Shown: in pieces, positions 57,530 to 64,000 of the stretch | How the letters are laid out: each line of letters begins with the position of its first letter | How positions within the stretch are numbered: the first letter of the stretch is position 1 | Assembly (NCBI GenBank): GCA_964592425.1 | Contig: CAZQCG010000005.1 | Location: 1-64,000, forward strand | Length of the DNA stretch: 64,000 nt | Reading direction: 5' to 3' | From: Viridilinea sp964592425 | GTDB taxonomy: Bacteria > Chloroflexota > Chloroflexia > Chloroflexales > Chloroflexaceae | Position numbers and translations under genes: made by a program | The notes under the pieces: generated by a model | Database searches by the model: none | What the model saw: only the letters and a program-made list of their open reading frames with translations | Told to the model about the DNA's origin: nothing

Positions 57530-58566
57530 CGCACCGTCTGCGAAGAGATCGTGCTCAGCTCGATCATCTGGCGTGTCTGGGCATCGAAGGCCCCGCGGGC
57601 GCGGTCGATATAGGCCCGGGCTTCCTGGAAGTTGATCGCGGCGCGATTGGCATTAGCAACGTTGTAGCCGGCATAGAACTCGACCAGCGCATCAAGCCCA
57701 TCCTGCTGCAGGCTAAGGCCGTGCAGGTAGTCATCGTGGGCCTGGCGCAGAGTTGCTGGCGGGTTGAGGGTGGTAATCGTCTCAATAGCCCTGGCAACTG
57801 CTGCCCGCAGGTGTTGAGTGGCCGTCACGGCGGCGACCGAGCCACCTGCCGTCTGGGTGGTAGCGGCGTGATAGGCCGCAGTGGCCGTGCGTAACTCTGT
57901 GCGCACCGGATCCAGGGCACTGAGGTAGCCGGCAGCAAGGCTCTCAACAACGGCGATCGGCTCAGCTTCGAGGACTGCTTCAAGTTCAAGGGTAGGCCGC
58001 AGTGGCGGAACTGCTACAGTGGCACCATAGGCCAGTTCGGCCGCCGGCGGTGTGATAATCATACTGCGCGTCAGGGCCAGGGCAAAGCTCTCGTAGAGCA
58101 GGATGGCCAGGCAGAGCAGGGCAATTGGGAAGGCCCAGAGCAGGAGGCGAGCCCGGCTCATCTCACGACGATTACGGCGAAAGCCGACCCACCATGACTC
58201 ACGCTGTTCGGGATTGGCATAGGCGCTGGGGGCCGGTGGCATACTCAGGCTGGCAGCAGGGCGCAGCGAGCCAGAAGGCAAACCCCGCTCTTCCAGCAGA
58301 CGCACACCACGCAAGGCATGGGGATTCTGCGGATTGAGGTTGAGCACAGCTTGCAAGCAGAAAGACTGTTGTTCAGGATCATCGAGCACGCCGCTGAGCC
58401 AGAGCCAGGCCATCTCACCAGCCGGGTTGAGGCGCACCGAGCGCGTCAGCAAGCCAGCGGCCACGCGGCGCTGGCCTGCCCGTGCTGCGGCCACGCCGCG
58501 CTGGTAAAGACGCCAGGCCTCTTCACGGTCGGCCTGGATAGACGGCTCGCTCATCGTCGTGGTCAT
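57526..58566 (-). CDS. TPR-type membrane protein, unknown
   Basis: 346 aa from ATG 58566. N-terminal TPR-like helices (about 10-85, EEAWRLYQRGVAAARAGQRR), a basic and Pro-rich linker, a membrane segment (about 140-163, LLLWAFPIALLCLAILLYE), and a long alanine-rich helical extracytoplasmic region (about 200-346). A TATAAT box lies 7 nt before the ATG, suggesting a leaderless mRNA. No known family is recognised. Confidence 0.7.
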   Translation of the reverse strand: MTTTMSEPSIQADREEAWRLYQRGVAAARAGQRRVAAGLLTRSVRLNPAGEMAWLWLSGVLDDPEQQSFCLQAVLNLNPQNPHALRGVRLLEERGLPSGSLRPAASLSMPPAPSAYANPEQRESWWVGFRRNRREMSRARLLLWAFPIALLCLAILLYESFALALTRSMIITPPAAELAYGATVAVPPLRPTLELEAVLEAEPIAVVESLAAGYLSALDPVRTELRTATAAYHAATTQTAGGSVAAVTATQHLRAAVARAIETITTLNPPATLRQAHDDYLHGLSLQQDGLDALVEFYAGYNVANANRAAINFQEARAYIDRARGAFDAQTRQMIELSTISSQTVR

Positions 58567-58573
58567 AAGGCCC

Positions 58574-58579
58574 ATTATA
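58574..58579 (-). promoter_or_regulatory. -10 box of the TPR gene, leaderless type
   Basis: TATAAT on the minus strand, 7 nt before the ATG at 58566. The -35 region is not recognisable. Confidence 0.5.
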
Positions 58580-58656
58580 TCCCATCCTGACCCGTATAGC
58601 CGCCTGGAAGGCAGCACGACCCTCAGCGCAGCGATCAAGCCGACTCGAAACATGCC

Positions 58657-59925
58657 TTAATGGTCAGGGATGAGCGGGTTGAGCGCCCGCTGCACAAGGG
58701 TAGGGTCGCGAACCATATTATCGCGGATAGTCTGCCAATACTCAGGCTTTTCATAACCAAGCTGCCAGATGGCGATCCCGGCCAGATCCTGATCTTGCAC
58801 CGTATTGATCTTTGAAGCAAGACCCTGACGGGTCATCAGCCAGACCTGACGGGTACCCTCGGCGGCACGATAGTTGAAGTAGCTCTCTTCGACCGGCCCG
58901 AGGCTGTTGCGTTCCATAAAATTGACCGTGGCACCCTGTTGTTTAATGATCTCTTCGATCACATGCCAGGGCCGGGCAAGGGCCGGGCCGTTAGGGGGCC
59001 AGTCGTAGCCATAGAAGTGGACACCAAGCAGCACTTTACTCGGATCAACCACACTACGGGCATAGGCAGCGACGGCGTCAACCCAGTAGGCCGGGGCAAC
59101 CGGTCCGGGTCCACTGCCACGCCAGTGATAATCGTAGGTCATAATGCGAATCTGGTCGGCATGAGCGCCGATCTCAGCCCAGTCCTGGAAACCGCCCAGG
59201 CCGCCCCAATCGCTATCTTTGGCATGCACGGCGACCGTCAGCAGCCGGTCGTGCTGGTGCAGGGCTGCCGCCAGATCGCGGATGAAGGCCGAGAAGGACT
59301 GACGAAGTGAAGGGTCAAGCGCCTCATAATCAATGTCGATGCCATCATAATCGCGGGCGAGCACCTCATCGACGATCTGCTGAATATGGCGGGCACGAGT
59401 GCTCGGGTTGCGTAGCACCCCATCGACCACACCGGGGTCTGCGGTGACATTGTGGATCGAGGGAATGATGCGCACGTTCAACTCACGCGCGATGCGTACC
59501 AACTCATCGTTGCGTGTGCCGTAGAGCCGACCGCCGGCATCAGTGGAGTACCAGAAGGGGCTGATATCATCAATAACATCAGCATTGGCAAAGAAGGACT
59601 CACGGGCACCACCCTCGAAGAGGGGCGGCAACCAGACGGCAATGTAGCGCCCACTTTTAGGATGGTAACTGACAGGGCCGGGCTGCGGGGCATTCACCGT
59701 GGGCAGCGGGGTTGGCGGGACAGGGGTGGGCAGGACAATGATAGGGGCAGCAGTGGGGGCTGCTGTGGCAGTTGCCAGGGCGGCGGCGACGGCGGTAGCG
59801 CGGGCAACCGGCATAGCCTGGGCCATCTGCAGGGTCTGGCCGATCAGGGTGCCTGCGATCCCCAGGGCCAGCAGGTAGAGTATGACGAGGCCAATTGTGC
59901 GCAGCGAGGGAAGTGAGGTACGCAT
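58657..59925 (-). CDS. Glycoside hydrolase family 18 protein (SleL/YaaH-like)
   Basis: 422 aa. N-terminal membrane segment (LGIAGTLIGQ region, about 10-32), a Pro/Thr/Ala-rich linker (about 45-85), and a GH18 barrel with the catalytic motif DYDGIDIDYEAL (DxxDxDxE), plus MTYDYHW and GVHFYGYDW. GH18 enzymes hydrolyse beta-1,4 GlcNAc linkages in chitin or peptidoglycan; the spore cortex-lytic group is the closest in pattern. Anchored outside the membrane. It starts 11 nt after the stop of the upstream protease-like gene. Confidence 0.9.
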   Translation of the reverse strand: MRTSLPSLRTIGLVILYLLALGIAGTLIGQTLQMAQAMPVARATAVAAALATATAAPTAAPIIVLPTPVPPTPLPTVNAPQPGPVSYHPKSGRYIAVWLPPLFEGGARESFFANADVIDDISPFWYSTDAGGRLYGTRNDELVRIARELNVRIIPSIHNVTADPGVVDGVLRNPSTRARHIQQIVDEVLARDYDGIDIDYEALDPSLRQSFSAFIRDLAAALHQHDRLLTVAVHAKDSDWGGLGGFQDWAEIGAHADQIRIMTYDYHWRGSGPGPVAPAYWVDAVAAYARSVVDPSKVLLGVHFYGYDWPPNGPALARPWHVIEEIIKQQGATVNFMERNSLGPVEESYFNYRAAEGTRQVWLMTRQGLASKINTVQDQDLAGIAIWQLGYEKPEYWQTIRDNMVRDPTLVQRALNPLIPDH

Positions 59926-59936
59926 GGCCAGTCCAG

Positions 59937-60299
59937 TTAGTACGCATCAAGTTCGCGCAGGCGCTCATCACTGATGCCGAAGAGGTGGGCAAGCTCGTGA
60001 AGCACGGTGCGGCGTACTTCTTCGCGCAGCCGAGCGCCGGAAAAATCGCGTTCGAGGGCTTCTTGGAAGATGACGATCGTGTCGGGGGTAGCCGGGGGGA
60101 GACCGGAGCGTTCAGGGTAGGGTACACCATCATACATACCGTAGACGCTCTGCCAGGGCTTGAGCCCAAGCGCCCGGCGCTGCTCACGCGAGGGACGCCG
60201 CGCTACCAGCACCTCAACATTGGTGAGGTAGGCGACGAAGCGGGGAGGTAGGCTCTCCAGGGTTTCAACGACGATCTGAGTGAAGGTTTCGCTATCCAT
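59937..60299 (-). CDS. Zincin-like metallopeptidase (DUF1025/COG3824 type)
   Basis: 120 aa from the second ATG at 60299 (the first at 60302 is also possible). The C-terminal motif VLHELAHLFGISDERL contains HExxHxxGxxD, the extended zinc site, and the N-terminus resembles the minimal gluzincin-like family common in Actinobacteria and Chloroflexi. A TTGACA-N18-TATAAT promoter ends 7 nt before the second ATG, indicating a leaderless mRNA. It is in an operon with the GH18 gene. Substrate unknown. Confidence 0.85.
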   Translation of the reverse strand: MDSETFTQIVVETLESLPPRFVAYLTNVEVLVARRPSREQRRALGLKPWQSVYGMYDGVPYPERSGLPPATPDTIVIFQEALERDFSGARLREEVRRTVLHELAHLFGISDERLRELDAY

Positions 60300-60306
60300 C
60301 ATCGTT

Positions 60307-60336
60307 ATTATACGGGCCGCCGCGCATGGGTGTCAA
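60307..60336 (-). promoter_or_regulatory. Promoter of the metallopeptidase-GH18 operon
   Basis: Minus strand TTGACA (60331-60336), an 18-nt spacer, TATAAT (60307-60312). The start codon is 4 or 7 nt from the -10 box. Confidence 0.65.
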
Positions 60337-60531
60337 GGATATTTATCCGCTTTATGGTAGGAGGCACGCCAAGTACCCGACTAGTGCGATATGGGTCTTT
60401 GTGCTGATCCGCACCCCAGGAAAACCATGGTAGACTTCCGATCAGCCAAGGACAGGGCTGACCAGGGCTGGAAGCGCGTTGCCGCGCAGGTTGCTTACAG
60501 CGTTCAACCGCGACCAGACATACTCAACCCG

Positions 60532-61386
60532 ATGGCAATTCTATCTCTGCGGCTGCACCGCTGGCTAGCGGTGGCAGCCTTGATCTTCAGCCTAGCCGGG
60601 GTCGTGGTGGGCAGTGAAGTAGGCCTGCATGCCGCACCGCGTGCTAGCAACGCTATGCATGGTGCGCGGGCCGTCGCACCGCGGGTGCCAGGGCCGACTA
60701 TCGAGCCCTTTGTGCGCCCTGACCTGGCGGTACGGATGGAGCGCTTACGCCCGCTTATCCTGGCCGCCGCACGGCGTCACAACCGCCCCGCATACTCAGG
60801 TATGAGCGACCATGAGTTCGCTGCGGTCATCGCCGTGATCCTCTATAACGAGAACTTTGGCTGGCTTGAAGATGAAGTGGCACCGCTGCGGGCGGTGACG
60901 CCGCTCTACCAGGATCTGCAGCGCCATGCCAACACCTACCTTCCCGGCAGCAACTTCAGCGTCTGGCCTGCCAATCTGCGTCCCTCGGTGGCGCTCGAAA
61001 TCTTGCGGCACCAGTTACCCCTGGACACGACGGAGGTGATTACGGTACCAGTTGAGGTTGCCGGCAGTAAGATCGATCTCACATCCTTCCAGAGCACACC
61101 GGAGCTCTTTGCGGCGATCAGTGCCGAGATCAGCCGTGACGATATGGCCGTGGCCTATCTGGCCGCAAACCTCGAGCGGGGGCTCTACCGGGCGAAGATC
61201 GAAGAGGTGCCGGTAAGTTGGCGCACGCTGGCGGCCTGGCATAACCAGGGTCTGGTTGACCCGCGCCAGATCCGCACCAACCCGACCGCCCGCGACTACC
61301 TACGGCGGGCCTCGGCCTACCTGCCGCTGGCGCGCACCCTTGTGCATCCACCCCCGCCGCAGGCACCTCAGGTGCAAGGGATTTAG
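60532..61386 (+). CDS. Secreted or lipid-anchorless exported protein, unknown
   Basis: 284 aa from ATG 60532 (the frame is open from 60391, but the signal sequence begins here). Signal peptide-like N-terminus (LHRWLAVAALIFSLAGVVVG, cleavage possible near residue 35). The mature part is helical with a Glu in VILYNENFGWLEDE, a pattern that could suit a lytic transglycosylase-like fold, and a Pro-rich C-terminus. No family assignment is secure. Confidence 0.6.
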   Translation: MAILSLRLHRWLAVAALIFSLAGVVVGSEVGLHAAPRASNAMHGARAVAPRVPGPTIEPFVRPDLAVRMERLRPLILAAARRHNRPAYSGMSDHEFAAVIAVILYNENFGWLEDEVAPLRAVTPLYQDLQRHANTYLPGSNFSVWPANLRPSVALEILRHQLPLDTTEVITVPVEVAGSKIDLTSFQSTPELFAAISAEISRDDMAVAYLAANLERGLYRAKIEEVPVSWRTLAAWHNQGLVDPRQIRTNPTARDYLRRASAYLPLARTLVHPPPPQAPQVQGI

Positions 61387-61434
61387 AGGCACACCAAATA
61401 AATCGGTGCGGTAGCCCCCGCTTTATGGTTTTTC

Positions 61435-61517
61435 AGAATTAAAACGGGTATCCGTCGTATCGGTAGACCTGGCAGGTCTGGCAGACCTGCCAGGTCTGGT
61501 TTACCGGATTTAATTCT
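61435..61517. repeat. Foldback element with internal 15-bp palindrome
   Basis: 9-bp terminal inverted repeats (AGAATTAAA / TTTAATTCT) enclose AGACCTGGCAGGTCT-GGC-AGACCTGCCAGGTCT (61465-61497), a 15-bp perfect stem with a 3-nt loop. Non-coding, MITE-like. Confidence 0.65.
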
Positions 61518-61539
61518 TAAAGTTCATCAAGCGTGGGGC

Positions 61540-61950
61540 GGAGCACCGTTCTCGGCGTTCCCTTGCCAACCATCGCCATTTGTGGTACAATCGTGCTATC
61601 AATCGTCGTGAGACGACTGGAGCACGTAACCAATTCGGGTTGGCGGTTCCAACGATACCATCGGTCGTTGGGTAAAACCTGAACCGTATCGGGCTGTATC
61701 GCCGGGCTTGTCCTGGCCGGTTTGGAGTCGATCCGCGCTGGGCGGATACAGCCGAACGGTCAATCTGCGAGGCGATTGGCATTGCCAATCGCGCCCATAG
61801 CGGGAGAGAGCAGATCGCCGAGAAAGCTGATACGAGGGTAGGTCAGGCGTATGATGTTGTAGCGTATCCACTCGCGAGAGCATACGAGAGCCTATCGGGG
61901 TATCAGAACCCCCCGGCTTCAGCCGTGGGGAGACTCAGCCCAGGGCATAA
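61540..61950 (+). pseudogene. Relic of an IS200/IS605-type element, right end
   Basis: No intact ORF. The stretch ends in CCCCCGGCTTCAGCCGTGGGG (61903-61923), a hairpin typical of IS605/TnpB right ends, and begins after a TACAAT box at about 61586. Short open pieces such as NRRETTGARNQFGLAVP occur in frame, but no TnpB motif is convincing. It could be an omega-RNA remnant. The spacer 61387-62061 holds this, the foldback element and the next promoter. Confidence 0.4.
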
Positions 61951-62019
61951 TCAGCGAACGCTGAGCCTGTCGAAGCCAGTACGCGTTGGCTGAGCCGACA
62001 CTTGCCAGAAGATGACTGT

Positions 62020-62025
62020 TATAAT
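62020..62025 (+). promoter_or_regulatory. -10 box upstream of the LutA-like gene
   Basis: TATAAT, about 36 nt before the proposed TTG start; no good -35 box. Confidence 0.4.
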
Positions 62026-62061
62026 TGGGCTGATACAAGCTGTGGAGGAAGGAGATCCGCC

Positions 62062-62814
62062 TTGAGCATGCAGCTCGGACGGCGGCGTGTCAGCCTGTTT
62101 GTGACATGCATTGTCGACCAACTCTACCCGTCGATCGGCCAGGCCAGCGTACAACTGCTCGAAGATCAGGGCGTGACGGTGCATGTGCCGGCCGGATTGA
62201 CCTGCTGCGGCCAGATGGCCTTCAATGCTGGCTTTCGCGACGAGGCCTACGCAGTGGCCGGACGCACGATTGAGGTACTGCGCGGCCAGGGTGATGTGGT
62301 CTTACCTTCCGGCTCGTGTGCCACCATGGTGCGCCACCTCTACCCCGAACTGTTTGCGCATAGCCCCTATGCCGGGCTGGCCAGCGAGCTTGCCGGGCGT
62401 ACCTATGAACTGAGCGAGTACCTGGTTGATGTACTTGGGGTCACTGAGCTCGATGCGGCCTACCAGGGGCGAGCGGCCTACCACGATGCCTGCCACGGTC
62501 TGCGTTTCCTCAGTGTGGGCCGTCAGGCGCGTAGCCTGCTTGGCACAGTGCGCGGCCTGCAACTCCAGCCGCTGGCTGGCTGCGAGGAGTGCTGCGGCTT
62601 CGGTGGGCTCTTTGCCCTCAAACAGCATGCCATCTCCGAGGCCATGCTGGCGCGTAAGCTCGACCAGGTGCAAGCTGCCGAGGTTGACCTGCTGTTAACC
62701 GGCGATGCCTCGTGTATGACCCAGATCGCCGGGGGCCTCTCACGCCGGAGCAGCCCCACCCGGACTCGCCATTTCGCCGAGGTGCTTGCCAATCTGGTCG
62801 ATGCTCGGCCCTGA
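62062..62814 (+). CDS. (Fe-S)-binding CCG-domain protein, LutA/LldE-like
   Basis: 250 aa from TTG 62062, chosen because GGAAGGAG lies 7 nt upstream; ATG 62068 is the alternative. Two CCG-type cysteine-rich domains: GLTCCGQMAFNAG and GCEECCGFGGLFALK, plus SGSCATMVRH and DACHGLR. LutA works with LutB and LutC in L-lactate oxidation; those partners are not next to it here, so it may serve another flavin dehydrogenase such as glycolate oxidase. Confidence 0.88.
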   Translation: MSMQLGRRRVSLFVTCIVDQLYPSIGQASVQLLEDQGVTVHVPAGLTCCGQMAFNAGFRDEAYAVAGRTIEVLRGQGDVVLPSGSCATMVRHLYPELFAHSPYAGLASELAGRTYELSEYLVDVLGVTELDAAYQGRAAYHDACHGLRFLSVGRQARSLLGTVRGLQLQPLAGCEECCGFGGLFALKQHAISEAMLARKLDQVQAAEVDLLLTGDASCMTQIAGGLSRRSSPTRTRHFAEVLANLVDARP

Positions 62815-62862
62815 GGGGTATAGATAAGGTTTCCTGGCATCCTCCCCAGGAGAAAGATAAGA

Positions 62863-63942
62863 ATGGAAGATCGCACAAATCTAGCATCCCAGGTAGCCAA
62901 TCTCCATGTGCGTGAGATGTTGCCCCTGCTGTCGCCACTAGAGTTGAAAGCCCGCCTACCGCTCTCAGCGGCGGCAGCAACGACGGTGACGGAGGCACGC
63001 AACGCGGTTCGGCGCATTCTTAAGGGTGAGGATCGACGCCTGCTGGTGGTGATCGGGCCTTGCTCGATTCACGATCCCACGGCAGCCCTGGAATATGCCG
63101 AACGTATGGCCCGCCTGCAACGGGAGCTTGCCGATCAGCTGCTGATCGTGATGCGGGTCTACCTGGAGAAGCCGCGCACAACAGTTGGCTGGCGCGGATT
63201 GATCAACGATCCGTACCTCGACGGAAGCTTTGATATGAGCGCCGGGCTGACCCTGGCGCGCAAGTTACTGCTTGCGATCAACCAGCTGGGCCTGGCAGTT
63301 GCAACCGAGATGCTTGATCCAATCAGCCCGCAGTACCTTGATGACCAGATCAGTGTAGCCACAATTGGGGCCCGCACGACGGAAGCGCAGACCCACCGCG
63401 CCCTCGCCAGCGGAATCTCGATGCCGGTAGGCTTCAAGAATGGTACCGACGGCGGAATTCAGGTCGCGGTACATGCCTGTGTCGCGGCTGCCGGTCAGCA
63501 TAGCTTTCTCGGCATTACGGAAGATGGGCGCAGCGCCGTAGTGAAGACAACCGGCAATCCTGATGGCTTTGTGATCCTGCGCGGCGGGCGTCACGGCCCC
63601 AACTACCACGAAGAGTATGTGGTGCAGACGGCCCGTCTGATGCGCGAGGCAGGCCTGCAACCAGCGGTGTTGATCGACTGTAGCCACGCCAATGCGGAGA
63701 GTGACTATCGGCGGCAAGAGACAGTCTGGTACCGTGTGGTTGAACAGATCGTCGCTGGCCCGACCCCTGTGGTGGGCATCATGGTTGAGAGCAACCTGCA
63801 CGAGGGCAAACAACCCCTGCTGGCCGACCGCTCAGCCCTCCGGTATGGAGTCTCGCTTACTGATGGCTGTATCGGTTGGGAGACCACCGAGCGCCTGCTC
63901 GCCGAGACCCACCATGCTCTGCGTAAGCAGCGCCGTGAGTGA
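62863..63942 (+). CDS. 3-deoxy-7-phosphoheptulonate synthase (DAHP synthase, class I AroF/G/H type)
   Basis: 359 aa. Condenses phosphoenolpyruvate and erythrose 4-phosphate, the first step of the shikimate pathway. Motifs: VVIGPCSIHDPTAALEYAER, MRVYLEKPRTTVGWRGLIND, IGARTTEAQTHRALASGISMPVGFKNGTDG, and DCSHANAESDYRRQ, containing the metal ligands and PEP/E4P contacts. Feedback type (Phe, Tyr or Trp) cannot be read reliably. It starts 48 nt after the LutA-like gene. Confidence 0.97.
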   Translation: MEDRTNLASQVANLHVREMLPLLSPLELKARLPLSAAAATTVTEARNAVRRILKGEDRRLLVVIGPCSIHDPTAALEYAERMARLQRELADQLLIVMRVYLEKPRTTVGWRGLINDPYLDGSFDMSAGLTLARKLLLAINQLGLAVATEMLDPISPQYLDDQISVATIGARTTEAQTHRALASGISMPVGFKNGTDGGIQVAVHACVAAAGQHSFLGITEDGRSAVVKTTGNPDGFVILRGGRHGPNYHEEYVVQTARLMREAGLQPAVLIDCSHANAESDYRRQETVWYRVVEQIVAGPTPVVGIMVESNLHEGKQPLLADRSALRYGVSLTDGCIGWETTERLLAETHHALRKQRRE

Positions 63943-63946
63943 TCCC

Positions 63947-64000
63947 ATGGAGCTTATGCAGATCATCCGCGCCCGTCGCACGGTACGAGCCTTCCGATCC
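63947..64000 (+). CDS. Start of a nitroreductase-family protein (truncated by the window)
   Basis: Only 18 codons are visible, MELMQIIRARRTVRAFRS. The RARRTVRAF pattern is the usual N-terminal FMN-contact signature of nitroreductases. It starts 4 nt after the DAHP synthase stop, so it is probably co-transcribed. Confidence 0.6.
   Translation, partial: MELMQIIRARRTVRAFRS

Noticed and set aside
61510..61883. Two short minus-strand ORFs in the IS-like relic
   Set aside because: No start signals or known domain; they overlap each other in different frames within structured DNA.

Overview
The window reads as a GC-rich bacterial chromosome segment, most probably from Chloroflexota (class Chloroflexia, the lineage of filamentous anoxygenic phototrophs). 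This is inferred from gene content: a kaiB-kaiC clock pair, System I cytochrome c maturation genes with a Cys-type CcmE, a PrkA/YeaH/SpoVR module outside Firmicutes and Proteobacteria, large GT39-like membrane proteins, and a ferredoxin-type protein that could be chlorosome-associated. No rRNA, tRNA or CRISPR array was recognised, and the species was not identified.

Layout. 1-8.5 kb: mnmE (minus), a TnpB-type insertion, recA carrying a mini-intein, recX, a metallo-beta-lactamase-fold gene, pyrG and a zinc-ribbon gene. 8.5-18.5 kb: minus-strand sigma-70 factor, psuG, a DUF58 protein, an acyl-CoA carboxylase beta subunit and uvrC, then plus-strand metallophosphoesterase and purB. 18.5-31 kb: a repeat-rich spacer, an HU gene, a minus-strand PPO-like oxidoreductase with a molybdopterin enzyme, two large GT39-like membrane proteins, and a feoA-feoB operon in which feoB is split into two ORFs. 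31-32 kb: foldback DNA and a repeat block. 32-40 kb: prkA (intein), yeaH, spoVR (intein), prmC. 40-49 kb: a coiled-coil membrane protein, an alpha/beta hydrolase, ccmA-B-C-D-E-F and a J-like/TPR protein. 49-57.5 kb: small minus-strand genes, then a PAS protein with a KaiA/RsbU-like C-terminal domain, kaiB, kaiC, hypA, hypB, a [2Fe-2S] protein, a membrane protein and a sortase. 57.5-64 kb: TPR protein, GH18, zincin-like protease, a secreted unknown, an IS200/IS605-type relic, a LutA-like protein, DAHP synthase and the first codons of a nitroreductase.

Most notable points. (1) A PAS-PAS protein with a KaiA-CTD/RsbU-N-like C-terminus lies immediately before kaiB-kaiC, and kaiC is followed within 6 nt by hypA-hypB, so a clock and hydrogenase maturation appear to share an operon. 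(2) Three inteins lie within 36 kb, in RecA, PrkA and SpoVR. The last two host proteins belong to one functional module. All three inteins lack an intact LAGLIDADG endonuclease active site. (3) A perfect 19-nt palindrome overlaps the recA -10 box. (4) Several genes have a consensus-like -10 box only 6-8 nt before the start codon, which points to leaderless mRNAs.
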